Below are positions 12,201-22,654 of a DNA stretch of 64,000 bases, piece after piece; position 1 is the stretch's first letter, and each line of letters starts with the position of its first letter. A model generated the notes under the pieces. The model was given only the letters and a program-made list of their open reading frames with translations, was not told the origin of the DNA and made no database searches. The position numbers and the translations under genes were made by a program. Origin of the DNA: Nematostella vectensis (Eukaryota > Cnidaria > Anthozoa > Actiniaria > Edwardsiidae); NCBI RefSeq assembly GCF_932526225.1, contig NC_064035.1, positions 18,341,969 through 18,405,968 on the forward strand. The letters run 5' to 3'.

Positions 12201-15200
12201 GATGATTAGGAAAAAAAGTTCCTGCAAGCAACTGATTACAACCAGCAACCCAACCCTGCACCATTTTACACGATTTACCTAAGGATAGTGGAAAGGGTCA
12301 GAAGCACTCTCTGACCCAATATTTTTTTAAATTTTCAATTGATTTGGTAACAAATAAACTACAATTTCCAAAAAGAATTTTCATTTTATCTCAAAAGAAT
12401 CGAGAGTTAAAAGGAAAGTTCGTTCTCCGTCGAATATAGACATAACACGAAAGGTGTCACAAATCCTTTTAAGACACAGGATCCCACATCTAAGTTGGTG
12501 CTCGTTATCCGGGAGTTTTTTAATCTGAGGTGACACAGCACAGCATTATCATAACTTTGCGTACTTTTCAAACTATAATTCCTATAAGCATCTAAATATT
12601 ATTATACAGTGACTCTATCGACTTTTCTGAACTTCAACGTGGTAAAACCTAAAGCAAAATCTAACCGATATCCGTGGCTATCAACCCTCATATCTGGACA
12701 AAAATGGATCGTTCACGCATTAAAAGATTTTTAAATGGAGCGAATATCATTTTACCCTGAAAACTAGAGGCTCCGAGAGTTTTTTGAGCGAAGCGCCCCC
12801 TAGCATACTGGGAAAAGTGGATATTCAGCCTCTGGAAGCCAGGGTGATATCATTAATCTCGTGGATCCAAAGAAGCAAGAGCATTTTCGATAACTTGGGC
12901 TGTTGCAGCACCACGTTTGTTTAGTGGCCTTAGCCATAGTGGCTCGCCTTCCCTTATTAACTCGAGGTTTCACGCTTTCTTTTTTGCTTAATCTCTTTGA
13001 CGCATTTCATGTCTTTGCCATGGCTTCTTACTGGTTGCAATATGTGATGAGCTACAACGCAGGCACGGAGAGTTCTCAGTGCTCATATTACGAGCTCCCC
13101 GTGAAAAATAAAAAGCTGTATCCCAACATCGGGGAGCTTGTCAGCGCTTGTGTTAATGGTGAAGAGGGTAGTGACAGATTGCCTCTTAATCCTCTTATGT
13201 TTACTTAGCTTCAGCAGCGAATAACTCTGCTTTGAGTTTTGCTCCAATCTGCGTGCTTTAAGAAGCTATTGGCGCAACACAATTTATCGTAAAGAGTTCA
13301 TGTTTGAAACATTGTTTTAGTCGATAACTTGAGATTAATATCGTGTCTGCGATTTTCGAGAGTCGTTTCTTTTGCCAAATTATGAACTGTTATGTAACGA
13401 AGATCGGCATACGACTTTAAAAACCATTTCCTTTCGAACAAAACAACCAATCAAAATTCGCAGACAAGGTTTTGGTGTTTATGTGCTGACTGATATTCTG
13501 CGTTTGAGCCGGTTTCACGTGGTAACCCTGTGGTCCTATAACTCGATATGTAAACACCACTTGTTTTGTCAGTTTTCGGGGCGCGCTTCATACCGTATAA
13601 AAAAATCACTAAATGTAGATATATGTTAGTATTCAACATTTATTCAGCTTTGAAACGATATATTATTCACAATATTTTGTTAAATATTCAACCGTCAAGA
13701 CGACTTCTACGAGAGCCAGTCGACGACCCTTTCCACTATCCTTAACATGCAAAAAAAATATGAAGGCCATAACTGGCAGTTGTGAAGAAGATATGTAAGA
13801 TTCTGAAATAATGACGATTTGACTGGATCATTAACTCAGACAACAATGGTAACTTTGTAGTATTAATTTTCCAGATTTAAATACTTTTTTTATTAATTGA
13901 GGTCATAAGGGGGGGGGGGGGGGCTCTGAAAATTTTGGGGTTCTGAAAGGGGGGCTCTAAAATTTTAAGGCATCTTGAGTAAAAATCTTCCCACTACAAA
14001 TAAATATAAGTCTAAAAAATTTTCTGATAATAAGGACTGTTTAAAAATGTCTTTGTTGCTTAAAAAGTGTTGTTCTTATTAACCCTTCCATTCCTGGGTA
14101 CTTTTGAACAAAATTGTATGAAAAACACACTGAAAACAGCAACCTCACCCCCTATGTCATTCACGTCCATGTCATTATGTTGGCTTATGTTTTTATGTTG
14201 AACCTTTCACACTATAACATATGACCATAAGATTGCCTGTGTCATTATGTCACAATGTACAACAGGCATTTCTATTTTTATTTCAAGGATTACAAACAAC
14301 ATACTATCACCAGAAACAAAATTTTGTTTAACTTTAACTTGTCTTCTTTACTTGAGAAAATCCCCTAACATGCCATGTGGCCCTATATTTGACCTTGTTT
14401 GCGTACAACAATACTATTCAGTAAGCCAATGATAATCCTTTCGTTGATAGAATCCGGTATCGGACGCAAAATGTGCAAAACAACATCATCTTAGCACTCA
14501 CAAAGCATTCCCAAATCAGCGGACAATATCGTCGACCAGATACTTCCTCGAGTCAATTGCCCAGCTATCGCCTAGGGTCTTTCACTAGGGCACAACAATA
14601 AAGCCATATTCGGGAAAAAATAACTTTGAATACAAAAAAACTCATACTCTTCATGCCGTTTTTAACTTGCTTAGGAACCAAGCAAGAAAATTGTAAGCAT
14701 TTAAACGACATGTTAAAAAGAAAGGTGTTTTTATATATTTTCTTTAAGTTAAATTCGCGAGTGTCTCCTAGCAAAAAGGCTTAGTAATGAAGAATGGGAC
14801 GTAAACTTAATGAACAAACAAAGCGATATAACTTATACTTAAGTATAATAAAAGGAAAAGGGGTTTCCATCCGCCATAGCCTCGATCGTAGCGTTCGATT
14901 TCCGTCCCGTGGGACAATTTAGTGGTCGTTCAAAAACAACCGCCAAGTCAACTGAATAACGAAACAAAAGCTGAAAACATACTTGCTCCTTGGATTTGTT
15001 TAGAAGATCAAAAAAGCAATGCCAAGTTCGCGCAAAGAGGATATAAAAATACAATATAACTTAAAACTGTCTTTTAGCAAACTTGAAATTTCTCTTGCAA
15101 ACAACAACAAAAAAAAAACACAAAGAGATTCAGTTCGAGTTTCAGTTAAAGTGCCAGTTCTGAATGGCACAGCTGATCTTAACCATAGAGAAATCCCTAA

Positions 15201-18200
15201 AGGGAATTTACCTATCCATTGGTACCGCTAGAAATACGCTCATTGTCTGCGTAACCTACCTATCTTTAGGCTCCAGCGAGACAAGCAGGGTTGCTTTGCT
15301 TTTCTCTGTGTGATCTGACAACATCGGCCTGCTTTCGATTGTATACCCCTCTTTACCAGCACCCATGGTTGGCATGAAAACACCAAGTAGATTTACTTGT
15401 ATTTAGACCAACAGCCCCCTATATTGCACAACAGTGACCGGTCGATAAGAGGCCCACTGCCGAGATCGAAACTTGGCACACGGGCGACGACGACGAAGCC
15501 GCCGTTCAAGAGGACGAGTGTGACAAGGGACAGGACGAGTCATGTGCCGAACGGATTGTCTCACGTAACACAAAGCAGGTACTTCATTTGCATAATTTGC
15601 ATGTAAACTTTGGCCTATTTAACACGAGGAGATCACGTTTCGGCGATCACACGAGCGACATGGATCTTATCTTTGACATAAATACGATGATACAAACCAG
15701 AATAAAAAAATAAAATAAACAAAAGAAATGTTTTCTCGCACGGTGGGGGTCAAGTATGACTTCCGGTTGAGGGTGAATTATCATGTGACCGGATGTGTGA
15801 CCATGGCCTAGCGACTGCTTGCGACAGTTTTGATGGTATTTAACACAGGCTACCCGAGTATTATGTGGATTTGAGGTTTGTAGTCGTGTTTCATATTTCT
15901 CAAAACAGATAAACATAAGTTATTCAGATGTAGAATCTTTAAAAAACAGGGACCATGCGATGCATGGTATCACACAAAATGCTGCTCAATAAGCAATGAA
16001 AGTTACAATACACTTGCTAACAGTTCTTGTTCTTGGATCTGCTGTGCCTGTGATGTGGCCAATTTCTCAAAGTCATCAATTGGTCCTGACATTCCTGATG
16101 ACAATTATTATTTATCTTTATAAACATCAGTACAATCATCCGGCTCAGAATCGCCCCAGCCACTAACATCCTCCCCCAGGCAAAGATCTCCTGCATCAAA
16201 TAAAATGAAAGACCCCCACAAATTGAGAGTGTTAACACTGAATGCTTGTAGCTTAAAGGGTAAAGATAAACGCCTTGAATTTCAAAGCCTGATTGACAAC
16301 TACAAACCTGATATTGTTAATGTAAATGAGACCCACATTAATGACACTGTCTTTTCGGCTGAAATTCTGGAGAAAGGTTACACCATTTTTCGTAAGGATA
16401 GAAACGAATTTGGTGGAGGGGTGTTGTCTGCTTTCTCCAACCATCTTGTGGTGACTCACGAGGAGCAAATGGATGGTAATTATGAAGGCATCTGGTCAAA
16501 GATAAATATTGCAGGAAGCAAATCACTTTTTGTTGGCTCAGTCTATAGGACCCCAGACTCAAATGTTGACCCCCTTGTAGCTCTCGATGGTGCATTATGC
16601 AAGCTGGTTAAAAATCCAATTCCAAACATCCTCATTACCGGTGACCTGAACCTGCCTAGTATATCATGGGAAGATGATAACTACGCTGTAAGACCTAATC
16701 CTACTTATGGGCTTGAAGTAAACCACAAGATTTTGGACATTGTGAACGACCACTCACTGACTCAACATGTTATGGAGCCAACTAGAGGGGAGAACACCCT
16801 CGATCTTGTTCTCACCACTTGCCCAGAGATGGTATTAGACCTAGTGGTTGAGCCCGGCATGAGTGATCATGACCTGGTGCTATTTGATCTAAACTTGAAG
16901 CCCTTCTTCAACAAGAAAAAGCCTCGTAAAGTCTTTGTATTTAAGAAAGGTAATATGGGTGCAGTGAAAACTGACCTTAAAAAACATCTTGATAATTACT
17001 TCAACAATGAGGCCTATCATAAATTGATCAATGAAAACTATGATTTCTTTAAAACCACAATCACTGAGATCATGAAAAAACATATCCCACAAAAAAACAT
17101 CAGTGGTAGATGGAACTTGCCATGGATCACTAGTTCCATTAAAAGGTTAATCCGAAAAAAGCAACGTCTATATAACCATGCCAAACACAGTAACAACCAT
17201 GCCGCCTGGAAAAAATTTAAAGACTTGCGTAAACTCGTAAAGAAAAATCTCGCTAAGGCACACAGCGAGTATGTGTCCCAGCTCTTAACAGTCCCAGAGG
17301 GTAGTGAAACAGCGAACCATACCATAACCAAACGGTTCTGGACGTACATCAAGTCCAAAAAGACCCATGATGTTGGTGTTGCTCCCCTACGCGATGATAA
17401 GGGTGAATTAGTCAGTGACAGTCTTGGTAAGGCACGTGCTCTGAGTTCACAGTTCCAGTCCGTTTTACTCATGAAAATAATAGTTCTATACCTACACTTG
17501 GACCAAGTCCTTATCCGACTATACCGTCTACTTTAATATCTATAGACGGTGTTATCAAACTACTTCAAAATGTTAACCCGAAGAAAGCTAATGGCCCTGA
17601 TTTAATCCCCTGTAAAATTTTACAAGAAGCTGCCCATGAAATCGCCCCAGCTCTGACGTTCTTGTTCACACAATCTTTAGAGACCGGTACTCTCCCGAAT
17701 GACTGGCTCAGTGCAAATGTGACCCCAGTGTTCAAAAAGGGAAATAAGAATATCCCTTCCAACTACCGTCCTATTTCACTGACTGCTGTACCTTGTAAAA
17801 TACTTGAGCACATTATTTTCCATGACATAATGAATCATCTTGATACCCATCATCATGGATTTTAGTAAAGCCTTTGATATTGTTCCCCACCAGCGGCTTA
17901 TTTCCAAGCTGGATTTTTATGGAATTCGGGGTCTCCTAAAGACCTGGCTTACAACCTGGTTAACACATAGGGAACAATCCGTTCTTGTTGATGGAGTCTC
18001 ATCTGCCCCTATAAGTGTGTCATCTGGTGTGCCCCAGGGGACCGTTCTCGGCCCACTGATGTTTTTACTCTACATAAATGACATCGGCAATGATTGTAAA
18101 TCTTCTACCATAAGATTGTTTGCTGATGATACTCTTTTATACAGTGTCATCGAGGCAACTTCTGATGCACATCAGCTCCAGTCTGATCTTACCTCCATCG

Positions 18201-21200
18201 AGAAATGGGCAGAGAAATGGCTCATGTCCTTTAACCCAACAAAATGTTTTGTCATGAGAGTCACGAGAAATAGGGAACCTATAGTATTTAACTACACATT
18301 GATGAACCACATCCTTAAACCAGTTGAACACCATCCATACCTAGGCGTCGAGCTCTCGAACACACTTGACTGGAGCTGGCATATAAACAACAAAGTGTCC
18401 AAAGCCAACCAGACCTTAGGTTTTCTTAGGCGCAACCTAAGCAACTGCCCAGAGAACATTAGGGAAGCTGCTTATAAATCGCTCGTTCTTCCACACTTAG
18501 AGTATGCCAGCTCTGCCTGGGATCCATGGTTGAAGAAACACGTCAAACAGATTGAGAAGGTTCAAAGGAGGGCGGGTCGTTTTGTTAAAAATTGCTGGGA
18601 TAGGACTCCTGGCACAGTCACAAACATCCTAAATGATTTGGAGTGGCCCCCTCTCTCTAAAAGGCGCCAGGATGCCAGGCTTACATTATTTTACAAGGCT
18701 GTTAACAAAAAATCAGCACTTGAGATACCAGACAATATTGATAGACGCACCCGCCAATTACGCAGCTCTCATCCAGATAAATTTATTGAGTTATGTCCAA
18801 GAACAGAAGCTTATAAGAACTCGTTTTTCTGTAGGACAATAAAAGAATGGAACAAGCTGCCCCGCCTTACCCTGGATTCCACTAGTGCAGATATTTTTAG
18901 AGAACGAATAAAATTAAATTAAATCAATAAAATTATATTAATACCAATAATGCTGTTTAAACGATTTTTATCTTTTTACTGTATTTAATCTTTTTTTTTT
19001 ATTATTCTGCCTTATTATTATTTTTATTCTGCCTTATTATTATTTGTATTATTATTTATTTTTTATTTTTTATTATTATTATTTCTATTATTATTTTATA
19101 TTATGTTTTTTATTTTTTATTTTTTTATTTATTTATTTTTTATTTTTTTATTTTTTTTATTTTTATTTTTTAATTTATTTATTTATTTTTTTTTAATTTA
19201 ATTTAGTTAATTAATTAATTAATGTTTTTATTTATACAATTAATTTATATCCACAGTGATGGTAACCCCTTTGTGGATTAACAATGTAGATGTAGATGTA
19301 GACTTACAAAAGAAGAAGCATACAGGGTGGTAAATTAAACAAAAAATCATCTATTTTGTTGACGACTCAAGCAAAGATAAGAGCAGCTTCAGAAAATCCT
19401 TCATGCCCCCCCCCCGTGCCATAAACAGGAAAGGGATTCTAAAAATTTATTTTTATAAAGACAAGATTGGTACCTGAACAATATGGAACTAGATATACAA
19501 TAGTACGTAACATTGTGAACTGAATAAAATTTTCATTTGAACGACTCTCTTGCTCAGTATTATATTAAAACCAGACTTCAGAGCCCCAAAAAATGTGACC
19601 CCCTCTTTAATGACAGCATTCATGTTCCATAAATGGCGCTACACAAGGAATTGTAATTTTTCATTACTATAGAAAATAGGCAAAATGGCGATTTTCTATA
19701 CAAGGATTTTTTTTGAAGCAATAAAAATTGCTAAAAAGTGGGAGATTTGTTGATCCATGTGTGAGAGTGGGAGAAGAGGTAAAAAATCTTGAGACTCCCG
19801 TCTTCTGTGGGAGAAATGACAGGTATGTATTAACCTGTATTATTTAGAGCATGCTCCCAAACATATTTTTTTATAATCTTTCCTGCCACCTAGTATTTCT
19901 ATATTATCTTTCTTAGTATCATATTGAATATGAATGGGGCATGCTCCCCCAACCAAAATTTTTGATTTTGTTCTCTCAGGGACTCCAACCCCTGCATTCT
20001 GTTGGAACAGGTGAACACATGTCCTAATCTCTATCAACAAAAATTTGGGTTTTGATCTCTCAGGGAGACCAATTCCTGCATTCTTAGCAGTTTTTTTTAT
20101 TACGAAAGTGTGGAATATTGCACCAGCTTTCCCTCTATAGTTTTTTGGTGCCTCTCCACTAACTCAAACTGGATTTCTTTTCAAATCCCCCTATCCCATC
20201 AGTTGCTCTTTCATAAAAAAAAATAATGGTTCCCAACAGCTTTCTTTACATGTTTAACACACCCAAAAATATGGGATTTTTTTAAAATAAACTGCAATCA
20301 ACTAAGCTGATTTCGTTTCTGCCAAAGAGAAAGGTGAGATATTTAGATAAGTCTAAAAGCAAGAAAATATTTCTTAGTGAAAATGTGTTAAGAGATTCTC
20401 AATCACATCTCAGCACTTGTCAATTTTTAAAGGGATAGGGAGGTCAATCGTCTAGGAAATTTTCATGATTCAGGCATGTACACAGGATATTTCTTGAGGT
20501 GGAGTGACAACCGAAGAAGCATACCTTATTTTCGAGGGGGGTGTAGGGGTTGATAAAAATACACCAGAATAAATAAAAAAAAAAGGATTTCTAATGCCAT
20601 ACAGGAATTTTTTCGGATTTTGCTACAAAAAAGTGTGACATATAGATTTATGATAAACCAGAGTGATCTAGAATGCCTTTTTTAAATCTAATTTGCTTAT
20701 GCTTTTAGTTTTGTCACAAATAGCACATCTATTGTGAACCAGAAGTGTTTTTTCTGCCGTTGTGGGGGGTGATTGGAATATTTTTTAAATCATGAAAATT
20801 TCATACATGAATTTCAACCATAATTGGTAAAGCTATGAAATATGTTAGGTTATAAAAATGATTCAAGCATTAATCAGGAATGACAAGGGGAACCCGCATG
20901 CACATTTCATGAGACAAAAATCAGATATCAGATTTCATGATAAACTGATTCCAACATTCACAAATATTAAATAATAAAACATAGCCTAAAGAAGGAAAAC
21001 TCTCTCTTGCACTTTTTTAGAGACTGGGAGTGCTTAGCATTGATACAGCTGCTAGTCATCAAGTCAAGCAATCAATTTGACCATTGTCCAATGTCATCAC
21101 ATGGGTTTGAAACAATGGACATGTAATCTGAAAAAATTTCCAGTTGGGATATGAGCTGTAGATCGTTACTCCAATATTCATTCATGTATAAATTCGACAA

Positions 21201-22081
21201 AGGATCAGTCTTTACTCAGAAATAATAGCCTACTTGCCGGCTTTTAATTACGTTTATTCGAAAATGTTTGTTTTGGGGGTTTCAGGAAAACACTTCTGAA
21301 TAAACCATTAAGAGCCACTTTAAGCAGGCAACGGAAATCATGATTCACAGATTTTAACGAACATAGATCATGATTTACGCGGATCAAAATTGAAGGTACA
21401 CTAATTTTTTCTGGGGAGGGGGAGGGGGAGTTCATTTCTGAAACTGTTTTTTTTTTTTAATTTTAGAATTATGGCATAGCAGAGTGATCTAGAATGCCAT
21501 TTTTTATCTTACTTTTTATGCTTTATAGTTTCGTCTACAAATAGCATGTCTATTGTAAACACCCTGCACCCCCCAGGCCTGGGGCATCTGAGGCTAGTTC
21601 CACCCAGCAGGCTTCTTATAACAGGCCAAGTGATAAGAGCACAATAGTCACAATTTTATTGTGATTAATGCCACCACGTTGAATTGGTTAATTGTAACTA
21701 GGTTTTTTTTGTAAACCAGGGAAGTGGGAACCAGGCTTAGAACAACTCCCCTACCCTAGACAGAATTTATCAGCGACAGTATTTAAACGAAGGCATTGGG
21801 CACATAGAAAGCACAGCAAACGCCAAGGCAAATATATAAATCAATTATTAAAGGACATTCAATTCTAATCACGATGTTTATATCAAAATCTGATAGCCTT
21901 TTATCTCGCTAAATGATTACAAAAAAATAGTCCCCACAAAGTTCAATATTTGCTATAAAAACTCATCAGTAAGATAGTTTACTTACCGGTCTTTTGGTTC
22001 TCTGGAACTTCGCTCAACTCTTCCGTTCTCGAGCAAAGGTTCTCTATCGTTATAATCTGAGATGTGATCTTCGTTGTCCAT
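3281..22081 (-). CDS. SLC29 (ENT): Equilibrative nucleoside transporter (SLC29/ENT family), 14 exons
   Basis: A multi-pass membrane carrier that moves nucleosides down their gradient. Exons in coding order: 21987-22081 (ATG at 22081), 11606-11687, 11340-11461, 10653-10747, 8159-8209, 7566-7706, 7000-7097, 6829-6874, 5689-5778, 5243-5358, 4991-5105, 4624-4709, 3932-4128, 3281-3392 (stop TGA). They sum to 1446 bases, 481 residues, and every junction keeps frame. Family hallmarks are read directly: GIGTLLPWNMFITA in TM1, GQGIGGTFAALAS mid-protein, FNVGDFSGRLL and GLTNGYLGSLCMMYGP late, and VEPKHAETAGTMMAFLL at the C-terminus. The N-terminus is short and acidic, and the central loop is polar, as in the family. 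The exon 2 donor (GTTGGT) is weak but phase fits. Intron 1 is 10.3 kb and holds a LINE. The subtype (ENT1-4) is not resolved. The gene is head-to-head with TXNL4B. Confidence 0.93.
3387..3488. repeat. 33/34-bp triplication over the last splice acceptor of the transporter
   Basis: Three tandem copies of a unit with the core ACCAAACTATCAAACAGAGG start at 3387, 3421 and 3454. On the coding (minus) strand each copy reads TGTTTGATAG then TTTGGTG, so each carries the acceptor of exon 14. The copy nearest the exon gives the full transporter C-terminus. The two upstream copies would give GLV and then a stop. Confidence 0.85.
4200..4480. mobile_element. Foldback MITE-like element in a transporter intron
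   Basis: The two halves are long imperfect inverted repeats. The left starts ATTACTGACGAATCCG and the right ends CGGATTCGACAGTAAT. The similarity continues inward through TTTTCAAAACA and the AGCCAATCAGA motif on both sides. It lies between exons 13 and 12 of the transporter. No coding capacity is present, so it is a non-autonomous element by structure. I could not define a clear target duplication. Confidence 0.65.
4772..4974. mobile_element. MITE, CATAACGACATGGGCGCG family, copy 1
   Basis: Inverted ends are AATGCATAGTGCACACTAG on the left and CTAGTGTGCACCAGGCATT on the right. The GACATAAC.GACATGGGCGCG motif is repeated in both arms. It sits in a transporter intron, with its right end only 10-15 bases from the exon 11 donor at 4990. 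A longer copy is at 29083-29377 and a worn one near 14150-14270. Confidence 0.75.
8385..10255. repeat. 18-bp minisatellite, about 100 copies, in transporter intron 4
   Basis: The consensus unit is GGGGCGCTTATTGGAGAG with frequent GGTGAG and GGGCCC variants. The unit is a multiple of three without stop codons, so long open frames appear in several frames on both strands; they encode only a hexapeptide repeat such as ALIGEG. Marker units with GAGCTTCTAAGAGAG or GAGCTTTTAAGAGAG recur near 8710-8760, 8925, 9285-9340, 9925-9980 and 10075-10125, which shows larger-scale block duplication. The array lies between exons 5 and 4 of the transporter and is removed by splicing. Confidence 0.92.
12280..13744. 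mobile_element. 1.46-kb DNA-transposon-like element with 20-bp terminal inverted repeats
   Basis: A perfect 20-bp inverted repeat bounds it: TAAGGATAGTGGAAAGGGTC at 12280-12299 and its complement at 13725-13744. If the outer TA is counted as the target duplication, the pattern is that of TA-targeting elements. The interior holds short open frames (12903-13208, 13372-13629) with no transposase motif that I recognise. It is therefore probably non-autonomous or decayed. It lies in the large first intron of the transporter. Confidence 0.65.
14150..14270. mobile_element. Worn remnant of the CATAACGACATGG MITE family
   Basis: The right end, GTCATTATGTCACAATGTAC then AACAGGCATT, aligns by eye with the right end of copy 1 (GTCGTTATGTAACTAGTGTG then CACCAGGCATT). 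CCATGTCATTATGTTGGCTT matches the internal GTCGTTATGTCGGGCT motif. The left end is not clear. Confidence 0.45.
16205..17536 (+). pseudogene. LINE endonuclease (EEP fold) and linker, frameshifted at its end
   Basis: The N-terminal half is an apurinic-type endonuclease of the exonuclease-endonuclease-phosphatase fold. Catalytic motifs can be read: LTLNACSL, VNETHIND (metal-binding Glu), ITGDLNLPSISW (Asp/Asn) and MSDHDLVLFDL (catalytic His). A basic linker follows (KRLIRKKQRLYNHAK). The frame is lost near 17463, where one base is missing in a T-run. The correct continuation, through IDGVIKLLQNVNPKKANGPD, lies in another frame. In an active element this nicks the target DNA; here it is a relic. 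Confidence 0.85.
17537..18922 (+). pseudogene. LINE reverse transcriptase with internal deletion
   Basis: The first part of the domain (PKKANGPDLIPCKILQ, FKKGNKNIPSNYRPISLT) is read up to 17865 in one frame. The second part starts at 17840 in another frame with DFSKAFDIVPHQ, GVPQGTVLGPLMFLLYINDI and the catalytic LFADDTLLYS. The junction near 17850 has lost the segment normally found between these blocks, roughly 25-30 residues by memory of the family. The rest (HPYLGVELSNTLDW, LPHLEYASSAWDPW) is intact to the stop at 18920-18922. It cannot make a functional polymerase. Confidence 0.85.
18955..19235. repeat. AT-rich low-complexity 3' region of the LINE
   Basis: Long stretches of TTTATT, TTATTATT and TTAATTAA follow the reverse transcriptase stop. 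No coding signal is seen. It probably expanded from the element's AT-rich 3' untranslated region. Confidence 0.75.
20658..21562 (+). repeat. Pair of dispersed direct repeats, 820 bases apart
   Basis: The copies at 20658-20742 and 21478-21562 share AGAGTGATCTAGAATGCC, a TTTATGCTTT-like stretch, TTTCGTC/TTTGTCA, ACAAATAGCA and TCTATTGT in the same order. They diverge by about a quarter by eye. No function is evident; they are probably fragments of one interspersed repeat in transporter intron 1. Confidence 0.5.
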
Positions 22082-22654
22082 GGTAAGTGCGCAAATTACT
22101 GTGTACCAACCAGTGCAACTCCCACGACAGTCGTTGATGATCAGATATTGGTCGTCAGGTCAGTTTCGTGCACAGAGAAACATACACCATTGAAAATCCT
22201 TTTCTTCAAACCCTCACGTGAGAGGGGGCGTGATAAGTAGACATGTACTTTTCACTAAAAGTCAGGACCATTAGTTACATATTCTGTAAACCCTTTGCTT
22301 CTTATTATATTTTGTTAGAATAAGAACGAAAAAGTTAGAACGTTACACATAATAAACGACGTAACATTTGGGTACTAGCATTGGGAGAACACAAAGCACA
22401 GGAAACCCACCATATTTGGTGACAAGACACATTGAATTCAATTCTAGAGATTGTCTAGAAGTAAGAGTTGTTTCATTGCAGCTTTAATTTTTTCAACAAT
22501 CAACCAAAACTATTATCCTGTATAAGCATGGAAGCCGATGGATTCAAATGTCTAAATTACATAATGGTGTAACGATTGGGGCTCCTGTGTCTTGAGATGA
22601 TAAAGATGGCGGCCGGAGAGAAGGCATGAGTTCAAATTGGAACAGTTGAGAGCT
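22082..22654. promoter_or_regulatory. Shared 5' region between the transporter and TXNL4B (divergent pair)
   Basis: The two start codons face away from each other across 573 bases, so both promoters and both 5' untranslated regions must lie here, unless untranslated exons exist further out. No clear TATA box was found for either gene. GGCGGCCGGAGAG just before TXNL4B contains an ETS-like CCGGA core. This arrangement suggests a bidirectional promoter (inference). Confidence 0.55.

Larger units (their letters stand above)
16124..19303 (+). mobile_element. Decayed CR1/L2-like non-LTR retrotransposon
   Basis: The order is endonuclease, reverse transcriptase, AT-rich 3' region and a GATGTA-type 3' microrepeat (AATGTAGATGTAGATGTAGAC, 19283-19303, read as overlapping GATGTA units), which is typical of the CR1/L2 group. 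It is in antisense orientation to the host transporter gene, inside its first intron. The 5' limit is uncertain: the reading frame is open back to 16124, where an in-frame stop occurs. No target duplication was identified. A one-base frameshift and an internal deletion make it inactive. Confidence 0.85.

Noticed and set aside
16205-18922. Possibility that the LINE coding region is a domesticated host gene
   Set aside because: The frameshift, internal deletion and typical 3' tail mark it as an ordinary decayed retrotransposon.
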